11,885 nucleotides of DNA, from NCBI GenBank assembly GCA_018400565.1, contig JAGYMP010000007.1, positions 1 through 11,885 of the forward strand. The letters run 5' to 3'. The notes below the pieces were generated by a model that had not been told where the DNA came from, searched no databases, and worked only from the letters and a program-made list of their open reading frames with translations. The position numbers and the translations under genes were made by a program. Within the stretch, counting starts at the first letter, position 1. The number at the start of each line of letters is the position of its first letter. This document shows positions 1-7,069 of this stretch, one piece after another. This DNA comes from Bacilli bacterium. GTDB lineage: Bacteria > Bacillota_I > Bacilli_A > Izemoplasmatales > Hujiaoplasmataceae.

Positions 1-240
1 AATGACATCGGTATTCAATACAGGACCGGGATCTATTATCTCGAAGACGACGATTTAGCGATGATTGAAAACGTCTATCATTCGATTCAGGCCAACTACG
101 ACAACCCTTTGAGGACCAACATCAAAAAGGCGGGTAAATTTTATCCGGCGGAATCCTACCACCAAAATTACCTCGATAAAAATCCCGGAGGTTATTGTCA
201 TGTGGACATGAGCATTCTGAAAGGTGATGGAGAAGAATGA
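1..240 (+). CDS. msrA: Peptide methionine sulfoxide reductase MsrA, 3' end (partial)
   Basis: The reading frame is open from the first base to a TGA at 238-240 and gives 79 residues of a C-terminus; the start lies upstream of the window. Seen: an N-terminal stretch beginning NDIGIQYRTGIYY, then FYPAESYHQNYL, then KNPGGYCH. These match the conserved C-terminal half of MsrA, which reduces methionine-S-sulfoxide in proteins using thiols or thioredoxin. The catalytic GCFWC-type motif would be in the missing N-terminal part, and the Cys in GYCH is the only cysteine visible. The protein ends about 14 residues after that motif, so no MsrB domain is fused at the C-terminus. The stop overlaps the psuG start by four bases (ATGA), which implies translational coupling. 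Confidence 0.9.
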   Translation, partial: NDIGIQYRTGIYYLEDDDLAMIENVYHSIQANYDNPLRTNIKKAGKFYPAESYHQNYLDKNPGGYCHVDMSILKGDGEE

Positions 241-1154
241 AAGAATCATTGGTTATCCGCGAAGACATTAAGATTGCCATCGAAGAGGGACAGCCGGTCG
301 TCGCTTTGGAATCAACGATTATTTCCCACGGCATGCCTTATCCGCAAAACCTAAAGACCGCACTGGAGTGTGAAGCAATCATTGAAAGACACGGTGCGAT
401 AGCAGCAACCATCGCCATTCTGGAGGGTAAGATCAAAATTGGTTTGACACCCGATGAGATTGAACTTATTGCCAAAGGTGAGGAACCCGTGGAAAAAGCC
501 AGCCGGCGGGATATCCCCTATCTTCTTGCACTGAAAAAAAACGGTGCGCTCACAGTCGCGGCGACCATGATCGCCGCAAATCTTGCGGGTATTCGTTTGT
601 TTGCGACCGGTGGGATCGGCGGTGTTCACCGCGGTGCCGAAAGCACATTTGATGTATCCGCGGATCTGGAAGAATTAGCGACAACCAATGTTTGTGTTGT
701 TTCGGCGGGTATAAAATCCATTTTGGATTTACCGAAAACAATGGAAGTTTTGGAAACAAAGGGTGTCCCAGTCATTGGATATAAAACTGATTATCTGCCG
801 GAATTTTACACAAGAGGCAACGAAATCAAAATCCCGATGAGATTGGATTCCCCATCCGAAATTGCCGATTTATTAAAACAGAAGTGGGGACTTGGATTAT
901 CCGGCGGTGTGCTGATTGCGAATCCAATCCCGAAAAAAAACGCTTATCCGAAAGAAACGATCGACAAAGCCATCCACAAAGCGTTGATTGATATGAAAAA
1001 TGACGGGATCAGCGGAAAAGAACAAACGCCATATCTTTTGGACCGTATCAAAGAAATCACCGGCGGAGAGTCGCTCCAAGCGAATATCTCTCTTGTTTAC
1101 AACAACTGTGAATTGGCCGCGAAAATCGCATGCGCTTATGCGGAAAGGGTGTAA
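237..1154 (+). CDS. psuG: Pseudouridine-5'-phosphate glycosidase PsuG
   Basis: PsuG (indigoidine synthase A family) splits pseudouridine 5'-phosphate to uracil and ribose 5-phosphate, breaking a C-C glycosidic bond in the cytosol. The 305-residue length is normal for the family. Seen: the N-terminal VALESTIISHGMPYP block with Glu25, the KASRRD block with Lys87, the GGIGGVHRGAE block, and SAGIKSILD with Lys160. Each of these three residues is offset by six from the E. coli catalytic residues Glu31, Lys93 and Lys166, so the active site looks complete. The start ATG overlaps the msrA stop and is preceded by GGAG. The usual partner, the pseudouridine kinase PsuK, is not in this window; the next gene is a dCMP deaminase. 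The enzyme would salvage pseudouridine from RNA turnover. Confidence 0.96.
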   Translation: MKESLVIREDIKIAIEEGQPVVALESTIISHGMPYPQNLKTALECEAIIERHGAIAATIAILEGKIKIGLTPDEIELIAKGEEPVEKASRRDIPYLLALKKNGALTVAATMIAANLAGIRLFATGGIGGVHRGAESTFDVSADLEELATTNVCVVSAGIKSILDLPKTMEVLETKGVPVIGYKTDYLPEFYTRGNEIKIPMRLDSPSEIADLLKQKWGLGLSGGVLIANPIPKKNAYPKETIDKAIHKALIDMKNDGISGKEQTPYLLDRIKEITGGESLQANISLVYNNCELAAKIACAYAERV

Positions 1155-1158
1155 TCGA

Positions 1159-1635
1159 ATGAAACGAGACAATTACCTTTCATGGGATGATTATTTCATG
1201 GGCGTTGCGAAGCTTTCTGCCATGCGCAGCAAGGATGACACATCACAGGTCGGGGCATGCATCGTCAATGATAAAAACCGCATTGTCGGCATCGGGTACA
1301 ACGGGATGCCGATCGGTTGCGAAGATGATGATTTTCCGTGGAAACGCGAGGGCTCTTTTTTGGACACGAAATATGCATATGTGGTTCATGCTGAGCCGAA
1401 CGCGATATTGAACTCCACGGTCGATTTGGCCGGAGCAAAAATGTATGTCACACTTTTTCCCTGCAATGAATGTGCGAAATTGATCATTCAATCCGGCATA
1501 CGCAAAATCATCTATTTATCGGATAAATACGAGGGAACAGAAACCGACGTCGCCTCAAAACGGATGTTTGATGCCGCCGGCGTCGTTTATGAGAAACTGA
1601 GAGCATTTAATCTGGAGATCGCCCATCATGAATGA
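1159..1635 (+). CDS. comEB: dCMP deaminase (ComEB-like cytidine/deoxycytidylate deaminase)
   Basis: A 158-residue zinc-dependent deaminase. It has the HAE motif (His77 zinc ligand, Glu79 catalytic acid) and the PCNEC motif (Cys102 and Cys105 zinc ligands), with the dCMP-deaminase-type block VGIGYNGMP near residues 43-51. The family converts dCMP to dUMP, feeding thymidylate synthesis; Bacillus ComEB is of this type. The ATG at 1159 was chosen because AAAGGGTG lies just upstream and the protein then begins at the normal family N-terminus (W9-DDYFM). The frame is open further upstream, but that part lies inside psuG and resembles nothing. It follows psuG by four bases and overlaps the next gene by eight. 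A relaxed specificity for other cytosine nucleotides cannot be excluded from sequence alone. Confidence 0.92.
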   Translation: MKRDNYLSWDDYFMGVAKLSAMRSKDDTSQVGACIVNDKNRIVGIGYNGMPIGCEDDDFPWKREGSFLDTKYAYVVHAEPNAILNSTVDLAGAKMYVTLFPCNECAKLIIQSGIRKIIYLSDKYEGTETDVASKRMFDAAGVVYEKLRAFNLEIAHHE

Positions 1636-2746
1636 ATTGACCGAACGTTTCTGGCCCTTTATCAAAGTTTTGGCTTTGCCTTATCTTGCGATCATGTTTG
1701 TGTTGTTGTTTCCGATGGAGTATTATTTGCAGACTCCGGGCGGACTCGCAGAAGTTGAAGCAATCATTCAGGTGGAAGACGGATACGAGCAGGAAGGCAC
1801 GATATCCTCAACATACATCATGAGTATCAAGCGTCCGACGTTCTTTCAGTTCATGGCCGGGTACTTTTCGGATTATTCCACTTCCGGTGAATTATCAGGC
1901 AGTGACGCTGATTATACCAATGAGGAGATCAACACAATAAGTTATCTTGATAAATACACATCTGTCAATGCGGCTGTGATCGTCGCCTATGAAAAAGCTT
2001 CGGAAATCGATGATTCGATTACCATTGAATACAGTCAAAACCTCATGGTATATGGAAAGGCTGATTATCTCTCCCATTATGATGCGATTGATTTCGGTGA
2101 TGAGTTTGTGCAAATGGAAGGCGACGGTGGAATGATCGTCACCAGTCAAGATTACATAGATTACATGGATTCCTTGGATGATGAAGATGAAAGCAACGAC
2201 GAATCCAACCCGATTGCCGAGTATACTGAGGATAAAAAACTTTATGAGTTTACTTTCCTTGATGAAGATGGTGAAGCATATTCCGTTGTTTTGGAGAAAA
2301 ACGCCGAAACGGATAAATTCGGTTTGACACTCGAGCTTTATTATCTCGTCAATAAAGAAACCACGTTTCCGGTTTATCAGGAAAGCGATTCAAACATCGG
2401 CGGACCGTCGGGCGGTCTTTTACAAACGTTGTCCATTTATAACATGTTGATTCCCGAAGATATCACAAAGGGCCGCAAAATTGCTGGTACGGGTGAGATT
2501 AATTATGATGGTTCGGTGGGATACATCGGTGGCGTGAAACAAAAAATCGTTACTGCTTACCTTAATGACGTTGATGTGTTTTTCATTCCTAATTTGGATG
2601 ATGACTATTATTATGACAATTATCAGGAAGCATTAAGAGTATGTGAGGAACTGAATATCGATCCTGAGGGATGGTTGGTTCCTGTTTCCCATGTGGATGA
2701 GGCAATCGATTTTCTAAATGATCAAAATGGGGGGATAACACCATGA
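1628..2746 (+). CDS. Membrane-anchored Lon-like serine protease, YlbL/SepM family
   Basis: A 372-residue protein. Residues about 12-30 form one N-terminal membrane helix, followed by the family's YYLQTPGG block (32-39). An extracytoplasmic region follows, then a divergent PDZ-like stretch (about 137-226), then a C-terminal Lon-type proteolytic domain. The Ser-Lys dyad is visible: Ser261 in GGPSGG and Lys304 in IGGVKQK, 43 residues apart as in E. coli Lon (679/722). Known relatives are SepM, which trims the streptococcal competence peptide, and YlbL, linked to DNA-damage checkpoint recovery in Bacillus; the substrate here is unknown. The PDZ-like part contains a highly acidic insertion at 181-203 (nine Asp/Glu within DSLDDEDESNDES alone). 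The gene overlaps the deaminase by eight bases and the next gene by four, so it is probably translated together with the small membrane protein that follows. Confidence 0.88.
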   Translation: MNELTERFWPFIKVLALPYLAIMFVLLFPMEYYLQTPGGLAEVEAIIQVEDGYEQEGTISSTYIMSIKRPTFFQFMAGYFSDYSTSGELSGSDADYTNEEINTISYLDKYTSVNAAVIVAYEKASEIDDSITIEYSQNLMVYGKADYLSHYDAIDFGDEFVQMEGDGGMIVTSQDYIDYMDSLDDEDESNDESNPIAEYTEDKKLYEFTFLDEDGEAYSVVLEKNAETDKFGLTLELYYLVNKETTFPVYQESDSNIGGPSGGLLQTLSIYNMLIPEDITKGRKIAGTGEINYDGSVGYIGGVKQKIVTAYLNDVDVFFIPNLDDDYYYDNYQEALRVCEELNIDPEGWLVPVSHVDEAIDFLNDQNGGITP

Positions 2747-3114
2747 AGTTTTTAAAGAAAGTCTCCTGGAAACCCCTGCGTGAAGAAGTCGGTCTGAAAA
2801 CCGTTTTGGATGCTTTTTTGGGCGGTTTTGTCTATGCAACACTGATTTTTTTCCCCGTTTTTGTGATTTTGGTTGAATTGATGGTCGTATACATGTACAA
2901 ACGGTATACATATGTTGTGTTGATTATCGTGGCGCTTATGTTTCATCAGATGCTGATCCATTATTTCGCAAAACGTGCTTTGTATTTGAAGAAAGAAGAT
3001 CTTAAAGCGGACATACGGCCGATGTTTGTGATGTCCGAAACACTCATAAATGTGATATATCTGATTGGTGGTTTATTGTTCATATTTGTTTTCATGCCCC
3101 AATTGTGGGTCTAG
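2743..3114 (+). CDS. Small membrane protein of unknown function, three predicted helices
   Basis: I do not recognise this 123-residue protein. It opens with a basic, amphipathic segment (KFLKKVSWKPLREE) and then has three hydrophobic helices at roughly 25-51, 56-75 and 100-118, with a charged loop (KKEDLKADIRP) between helices two and three. No cysteines, metal motifs or catalytic signatures are visible. The ATG overlaps the protease stop as ATGA, preceded by a GGGGG-containing stretch that can act as ribosome binding site. The tight coupling to the Lon-like protease and to lspA, which is 12 bases downstream, suggests a membrane or envelope role, possibly as partner or substrate of the protease; that is inference from position only. 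Confidence 0.8.
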   Translation: MKFLKKVSWKPLREEVGLKTVLDAFLGGFVYATLIFFPVFVILVELMVVYMYKRYTYVVLIIVALMFHQMLIHYFAKRALYLKKEDLKADIRPMFVMSETLINVIYLIGGLLFIFVFMPQLWV

Positions 3115-3126
3115 ACGGAGGTTTAC

Positions 3127-3618
3127 ATGGTTTATTGGATTATGCTCATGGTCGGTCTTTTGGGCCTTGATCAATTAACGAAATATCTTGTATTACAAAA
3201 CTTTTCTTATGAGGGAGAATCCGTTACTGTCATTTCCGGTTTCTTCGATTTTACGTATGTCCGGAATGATGGTGCCGTTTTCGGTCTCGGAGGCGGGAAT
3301 AATATTTCGACATATCTGTTTGTTATTGCCGCTATCATCGCGCTCGCTCTTTTTACCATCTTTTTTGTTCGTGCGAATTTTCGCGACAAACGAGAGGTTT
3401 GGTACATATTGAGTTTATCTCTTCTGATTCCCGGGACGCTCGGCAATCTTATCGACCGTGTGTTCCAACCGGATCATGCAGTGATCGATTTCTTTGATTT
3501 TTATGCCATCTGGGATTACGTATTCAATGTCGCCGATATTTGTCTGACCGTGGGCATTGCTTTATTTATGTTCGACCAGCTCATTTTAGAACCGAAGAGG
3601 GCGAAAAATGATGCGTGA
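3127..3618 (+). CDS. lspA: Lipoprotein signal peptidase II LspA
   Basis: LspA is the aspartyl membrane protease that removes signal peptides from diacylglyceryl-modified prolipoproteins at the lipobox cysteine. The 163-residue length and four hydrophobic helices (about 3-21, 61-81, 91-107, 133-152) fit the family. Seen: LDQLTK near the N-terminus, the YVRNDGAVFG block (44-53), GNLIDR with catalytic Asp110 and FNVADICLTVG with catalytic Asp137; the 27-residue spacing equals that of the Bacillus enzyme. ACGGAGG precedes the ATG at 12 bases from the previous gene. It overlaps rluD by 11 bases, the common lspA-rluD pairing of Gram-positives. The OpuAC-type lipoprotein at 7631-8620 is one expected substrate. 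Confidence 0.97.
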   Translation: MVYWIMLMVGLLGLDQLTKYLVLQNFSYEGESVTVISGFFDFTYVRNDGAVFGLGGGNNISTYLFVIAAIIALALFTIFFVRANFRDKREVWYILSLSLLIPGTLGNLIDRVFQPDHAVIDFFDFYAIWDYVFNVADICLTVGIALFMFDQLILEPKRAKNDA

Positions 3619-4534
3619 TTTTGAAGCTGATGAATCCGCCGTCGTTGCTGCTGAAGATGCAGGTGAACGGTTGGACAAGTTTCTTTCACATGAATTGGAA
3701 CAATCAAGAAGCGTCTCAAAGACAATGATTCAAGATGGTTTTGTGCATGTGAATGATCATATGAAAAAATGCGCTTACCGTCTTTCCAAAGATGATGTGG
3801 TCGCATGGAAAGAAATGCAGATCACGCGACAGATCGCTGTTCCCGTGAATTTACCGCTTGACATAGTGTATGAAGACGAACAGGTTTTGGTTGTCAACAA
3901 ACCTTCGGGCATGGTCACCCACCCCGCCCCGGGACACCATCGGGACACACTTGCGAACGCATTGGTCTATCACATTGAACAACTTTCGGGTATAAACGGT
4001 GACGTTCGCCCCGGGATTGTCCATCGCCTTGACAAAGACACAAGCGGCTTGTTGATGGTGGCGAAGACGGATGATGCCCATGTGCACCTTGCAAATGAGC
4101 TTAAAACAAGAAAAACCGAACGTAAATACATGGCGCTTGTCGAAGGTGTGATTATGAATCAATCGGGGACGATTGATGCGCCCGTCGGCCGCGATTCAAA
4201 CAACCGTCTTAAAATGGCCGTCACGGATCAAGGCAAACCTGCAATCACACACTTTTCGGTCGTCGAACGATTGCACGATCACACCATCATTGAATGCAGA
4301 CTGGAATCTGGCAGAACACATCAGATTCGGGTCCATCTAGCTTACATTAATCATCCGATCATAAACGACAAGACGTATGGACACGGTCTTAAAGATGATG
4401 ATTTCGGACAGTATCTGCATGCAAAAACATTGTCGTTCATGCATCCTGAAACATCGAAATTAAAAACGTTTGAAGCTCCGTTGCCTAAGGAGTTCAAACA
4501 GAAGCTGAGTCAACTAAGAAGGCAAGACAAATAA
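3608..4534 (+). CDS. rluD: RluD-type 23S rRNA pseudouridine synthase
   Basis: A 308-residue RluA-family pseudouridine synthase. An S4 RNA-binding domain occupies about residues 20-75 (ERLDKFLS, then SKTMIQDGFVHVND), and the catalytic domain follows from about 84. Seen: VNKPSGMVTHP, HRLDKDTSGL with catalytic Asp142, and ESGRTHQIRVHL. The S4 domain plus the HRLDKDTSGL form favour RluD-like modification of 23S rRNA, though the exact uridine cannot be read from sequence. Two adjacent ATG codons (3608 and 3611) are possible starts; GAGGG lies upstream and either gives essentially the same protein. It overlaps lspA by 11 bases. The final codons and the stop lie inside the operon terminator. In Bacillus the pyrR-pyr operon follows this pair; here it does not. 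Confidence 0.95.
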   Translation: MMRDFEADESAVVAAEDAGERLDKFLSHELEQSRSVSKTMIQDGFVHVNDHMKKCAYRLSKDDVVAWKEMQITRQIAVPVNLPLDIVYEDEQVLVVNKPSGMVTHPAPGHHRDTLANALVYHIEQLSGINGDVRPGIVHRLDKDTSGLLMVAKTDDAHVHLANELKTRKTERKYMALVEGVIMNQSGTIDAPVGRDSNNRLKMAVTDQGKPAITHFSVVERLHDHTIIECRLESGRTHQIRVHLAYINHPIINDKTYGHGLKDDDFGQYLHAKTLSFMHPETSKLKTFEAPLPKEFKQKLSQLRRQDK

Positions 4535-4550
4535 ATGTCTTGCTTTTTAT
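4522..4550 (+). terminator. Intrinsic terminator overlapping the rluD 3' end
   Basis: An 8-bp perfect stem, GCAAGACA (4522-4529) with TGTCTTGC (4536-4543), a six-base loop and then a TTTTTATTAT tract. The left arm is coding sequence of rluD, and its TAA stop (4532-4534) sits in the loop. It ends the msrA-to-rluD operon. Confidence 0.9.
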
Positions 4551-4562
4551 TATCCGGACATG

Positions 4563-4592
4563 TTGACATTGTGACTGAGATTAATGTAAAAT
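4563..4592 (+). promoter_or_regulatory. Sigma-A-type promoter of the ABC exporter operon
   Basis: A perfect -35 hexamer TTGACA (4563-4568), an 18-base spacer and a -10 TAAAAT (4587-4592). It lies just after the preceding terminator, about 100 bases before the ATPase gene, with transcription expected to begin near 4599. Confidence 0.75.
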
Positions 4593-4606
4593 GATTACAA
4601 GGATTC

Positions 4607-4628
4607 AATATGGGTGATTGACCATATT
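4607..4628. promoter_or_regulatory. Inverted repeat in the leader: candidate operator or mRNA hairpin
   Basis: AATATGG (4607-4613) and CCATATT (4622-4628) form a 7-bp inverted repeat with an eight-base centre, starting about eight bases after the predicted transcription start. The position suits a roadblock operator for the GntR regulator encoded at the end of the same operon. It could instead be an mRNA hairpin, because a second, mutually exclusive pairing (TGATTG at 4615-4620 with CAATCA at 4633-4638, flanked by GGG and CCC) is possible. Which reading is right cannot be decided here. Confidence 0.4.
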
Positions 4629-4693
4629 AAGACAATCATTGCCCATGGTATGAAATCCAATTAAACAGCATATAACACCGAAAGGATGAGAGC

Positions 4694-5554
4694 ATGAATG
4701 TCTTTGAAGTCAGTCATTTAACTTATTCGTATCCAAAAGGCAAGTCAGGGGTCTTAAAGGATATTTCATTTGCCGTTAAAGAAGGCAGTGTTTTTGGTCT
4801 CCTTGGGCCGTCGGGTGCTGGCAAATCCACCACACAAAAGGTTTTGTCAAAATTATTGGACGGTTATGGCGGCCAAATTGCGTATAAGGGTAAAGATCTG
4901 AGTACATATGGAAAAGAATTTTATGAGGATGTCGGCGTCGGATTTGAGATGCCGGTCCATTTCAACAAATTGACGGGGCAGGAAAACCTTGATTACTTCG
5001 CATCCTTATACAAAAACACACTGGATTATCAGGATCTTCTCACTAAAGTGGGCCTGTATGAGGCCAAAGACCAACCCGTTGGTGAATATTCGAAAGGGAT
5101 GAAGGTTCGCCTTAACTTTGTTAGGGCGTTATTGAACGATCCCGATGTTTTGTTTTTGGATGAACCGACCGCCGGGTTGGATCCAACCAACGCAAAAATT
5201 CTCAAAGATCTCATCAAGACATATAAAAAACAAGGCAAAACGATTTTCATCACGACCCATCTCATGGGTGATGTCGAACAGTTGTGCGACCATGTTGTGT
5301 TCATCAACGAAGGAAAAATCACGGAGACATCGACTGTCCGCGACCTCAAGAAGAAGTATGGACGCCGTGAGGTAAAAGTTGAGTACAGAAACGATGCATC
5401 ATTGGAAACAGTTGTTTTTCCGATCGAGGAACTTGGGAAAAACGATGAATTTCTGAGTATATTGAACAATCGGGAAATCGAGACAATCCATAGCGGAGAA
5501 ACAACTCTGGAAGATATTTTCATCAAAGTCACCGGAGTTGATTTCCATGGTTGA
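4694..5554 (+). CDS. ABC-2-type exporter ATPase subunit
   Basis: A 286-residue ATP-binding subunit of the drug/lantibiotic/polysaccharide exporter type. Seen in order: Walker A GPSGAGKST (38-46), signature YSKGM (132-136, replacing LSGGQ, as is common in this subgroup), Walker B VLFLDEP (152-158), D-loop GLD and H-loop His189 (TTHL). The Q-loop position carries Glu85 (GFEMP) instead of Gln, also frequent in such exporters. Residues from about 220 form a C-terminal extension (KKKYGRREVKVEY onwards) ending in LEDIFIKVTG, typical of ABC-2 drug ATPases. AAAGGATGA precedes the ATG. It would energise the two permeases encoded directly downstream. The cargo is unknown; an antimicrobial or lipid-like compound is a guess. 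Confidence 0.93.
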   Translation: MNVFEVSHLTYSYPKGKSGVLKDISFAVKEGSVFGLLGPSGAGKSTTQKVLSKLLDGYGGQIAYKGKDLSTYGKEFYEDVGVGFEMPVHFNKLTGQENLDYFASLYKNTLDYQDLLTKVGLYEAKDQPVGEYSKGMKVRLNFVRALLNDPDVLFLDEPTAGLDPTNAKILKDLIKTYKKQGKTIFITTHLMGDVEQLCDHVVFINEGKITETSTVRDLKKKYGRREVKVEYRNDASLETVVFPIEELGKNDEFLSILNNREIETIHSGETTLEDIFIKVTGVDFHG

Positions 5555-6260
5555 ACTCTGGCGTTTGTTCAAAGGCGAACTCAAACGATTTTGGCGTTAC
5601 AAAATTTTGTTTTTCAGTGTTCTGGTGACATTGATCTGGGTTGTCATTCTTTATTTTGCGAAAGGGGAGGAGACAAAAGGCATATTTCCCGCCTTGCTTT
5701 TGATGGATGCCGGGTTGATGAGCATTATTTTGCTGGGATCAGGATTTTTTCTTGAAAAGCAGGAGCGAACGTTATCAACCTTGATGGTCACCCCGGTTAG
5801 CCCTGAGCAGATTCTGGCATCGAAGATAGCAACATCCATGCTGATGTCGGTGATCTCATATGTGTTTTTAACGGCGGTAATTTTGATATTTCATGATTTT
5901 GACATTCAGTTGTTGCCCTTGTTTATCTACACCCTGATCGTCGCGTCCGCTCATTTGGCTATCGGCTATGTGATCACGCTTTATTCAAAGGATTTTATGC
6001 AGATGCTGGTGAGATACATGGGCGTTATTCTGCTTTTCATGGTGCCAGTGTTGTTAGCTGCCGTTGATGTCACGAATGAATGGTTGGATGTGGTGTATTT
6101 GCTTTCACCGAGTTATGCGGGATTGTATCTGTTTGAATCGGCTATTGTCGATCACACATTTTGGCGGATCCTGCTGGCACTTGTTTACTTGCTGGTGATT
6201 TCCGGTTCACTCTACCCCACAATCATTATCCGTCGTTTTAAAGCAGTATCGGTGAGGTGA
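5547..6260 (+). CDS. ABC-2-type exporter permease, first subunit
   Basis: A 237-residue membrane protein with about six helices (near 20-38, 47-68, 95-116, 123-146, 156-173, 205-226). The cytoplasmic segment EKQERTLSTLMVTPVSPEQIL (split over residues 70-90) is the hallmark loop of ABC-2 permeases such as those of fluoroquinolone/ABC-2 exporters. The ATG at 5547 is preferred over an in-frame TTG at 5538, because GGAG (5534-5537) lies nine bases before the ATG but directly against the TTG. It overlaps the ATPase gene by eight bases, so translation is likely coupled. It probably pairs with the next gene product to form the channel. Confidence 0.88.
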   Translation: MVELWRLFKGELKRFWRYKILFFSVLVTLIWVVILYFAKGEETKGIFPALLLMDAGLMSIILLGSGFFLEKQERTLSTLMVTPVSPEQILASKIATSMLMSVISYVFLTAVILIFHDFDIQLLPLFIYTLIVASAHLAIGYVITLYSKDFMQMLVRYMGVILLFMVPVLLAAVDVTNEWLDVVYLLSPSYAGLYLFESAIVDHTFWRILLALVYLLVISGSLYPTIIIRRFKAVSVR

Positions 6261-6265
6261 TGGCC

Positions 6266-7069
6266 ATGAAAAAATACTTAAGTCTATTGAGATATGAATT
6301 CAAAACGATCTTGAAGGATTCCATGAACGCGGTCATTTTGGTTTATCCAATCATTGTTTTGTTCATCACAGCATTTTTGTTGCCGGGTATTGTTGACAAA
6401 ACAGCCGATTCCTCCGGTAACGGAGCCACGATTTCACTTTTGATTGGTTTCACGCTGTCACTGGCGATGGGCGGGTTCATTATGGGGGTCCTTTTGGGAT
6501 TCTCTTTGTTAGAGAATAAAGATGAGAATACGATTATGAATATCCAGGCAACACCGGTTGAGTTGTCAGGATATACCATGTTCAAAATCATTTATGTGTA
6601 TGTGCTTGCGATATTTTCGAATATCATCATGGTCGGAGGGCTCAAACTGTTCGCATCCGATAAATATGTCGTGGATTATGAAAATACGACAGTTCACTTG
6701 CTCGATGCCATCTCCTATGGCCAGATTATTATCTTTGCGCTGGTCGCAAGTTTGATTGTGCCGACGATAGCACTTATCCTTGCATCGATAGCCAAAAACA
6801 AAGTTGAAGGGTTCGCATTCATGAAATCGGGCGGATTATTTATTCTCATTCCGATGTTGGCGTTGCTGAATGCCTTTCAGGACGGAAAACAATATATATT
6901 GGGACTCTTGCCTAATTTCTGGAGCATCAAACCATTACTGAATGAAGCGTTGGGACTTTCGCATAGCAGCGATCTTTCTTTTTACGGTTATCTGGGGATC
7001 GGTGTTGTTTACAGCGTCATCCTTTCTGCCATTTGTTTACGGTTTTTCCTGAAGCGGGCAAAAGCATGA
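6266..7069 (+). CDS. ABC-2-type exporter permease, second subunit
   Basis: A 267-residue membrane protein with about six helices (near 21-41, 55-80, 106-126, 153-175, 187-203, 242-261). It carries the ABC-2 cytoplasmic loop LLENKDENTIMNIQATPVEL (81-100), equivalent to the loop of the first permease. The ATG at 6266 is preferred over ATG 6260 and GTG 6257: GAGGTGAT, an extended match to the 16S rRNA 3' end, sits upstream of it at a good distance, while the earlier codons fall inside that site. It starts five bases after the first permease stop, and its TGA overlaps the regulator ATG. The extracytoplasmic loop at about 42-54 is rich in small polar residues. Confidence 0.86.
   Translation: MKKYLSLLRYEFKTILKDSMNAVILVYPIIVLFITAFLLPGIVDKTADSSGNGATISLLIGFTLSLAMGGFIMGVLLGFSLLENKDENTIMNIQATPVELSGYTMFKIIYVYVLAIFSNIIMVGGLKLFASDKYVVDYENTTVHLLDAISYGQIIIFALVASLIVPTIALILASIAKNKVEGFAFMKSGGLFILIPMLALLNAFQDGKQYILGLLPNFWSIKPLLNEALGLSHSSDLSFYGYLGIGVVYSVILSAICLRFFLKRAKA

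Noticed and set aside
1000..1158. Upstream in-frame extension of the dCMP deaminase
   Set aside because: The 53 extra codons lie inside psuG, and the protein from 1159 starts where the family does, behind a proper ribosome binding site.
4551..4693. A known riboswitch in the exporter leader
   Set aside because: The gap is short and I could not match any established aptamer core; only simple alternative hairpins are visible.
5029..5532. 167-codon minus-strand open frame opposite the exporter ATPase
   Set aside because: Antisense to the Walker B and C-terminal region of a clear gene; low-complexity serine-rich translation with no recognisable domain.
5538..5546. TTG start for the first exporter permease
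   Set aside because: GGAG ends directly against the TTG, leaving no spacing, while the ATG at 5547 is nine bases away.
4694..5554. Defective ATPase because of Glu in the Q-loop and YSKGM signature
   Set aside because: Both variants are common in ABC-2 exporter ATPases; Walker A, Walker B and the H-loop are intact.
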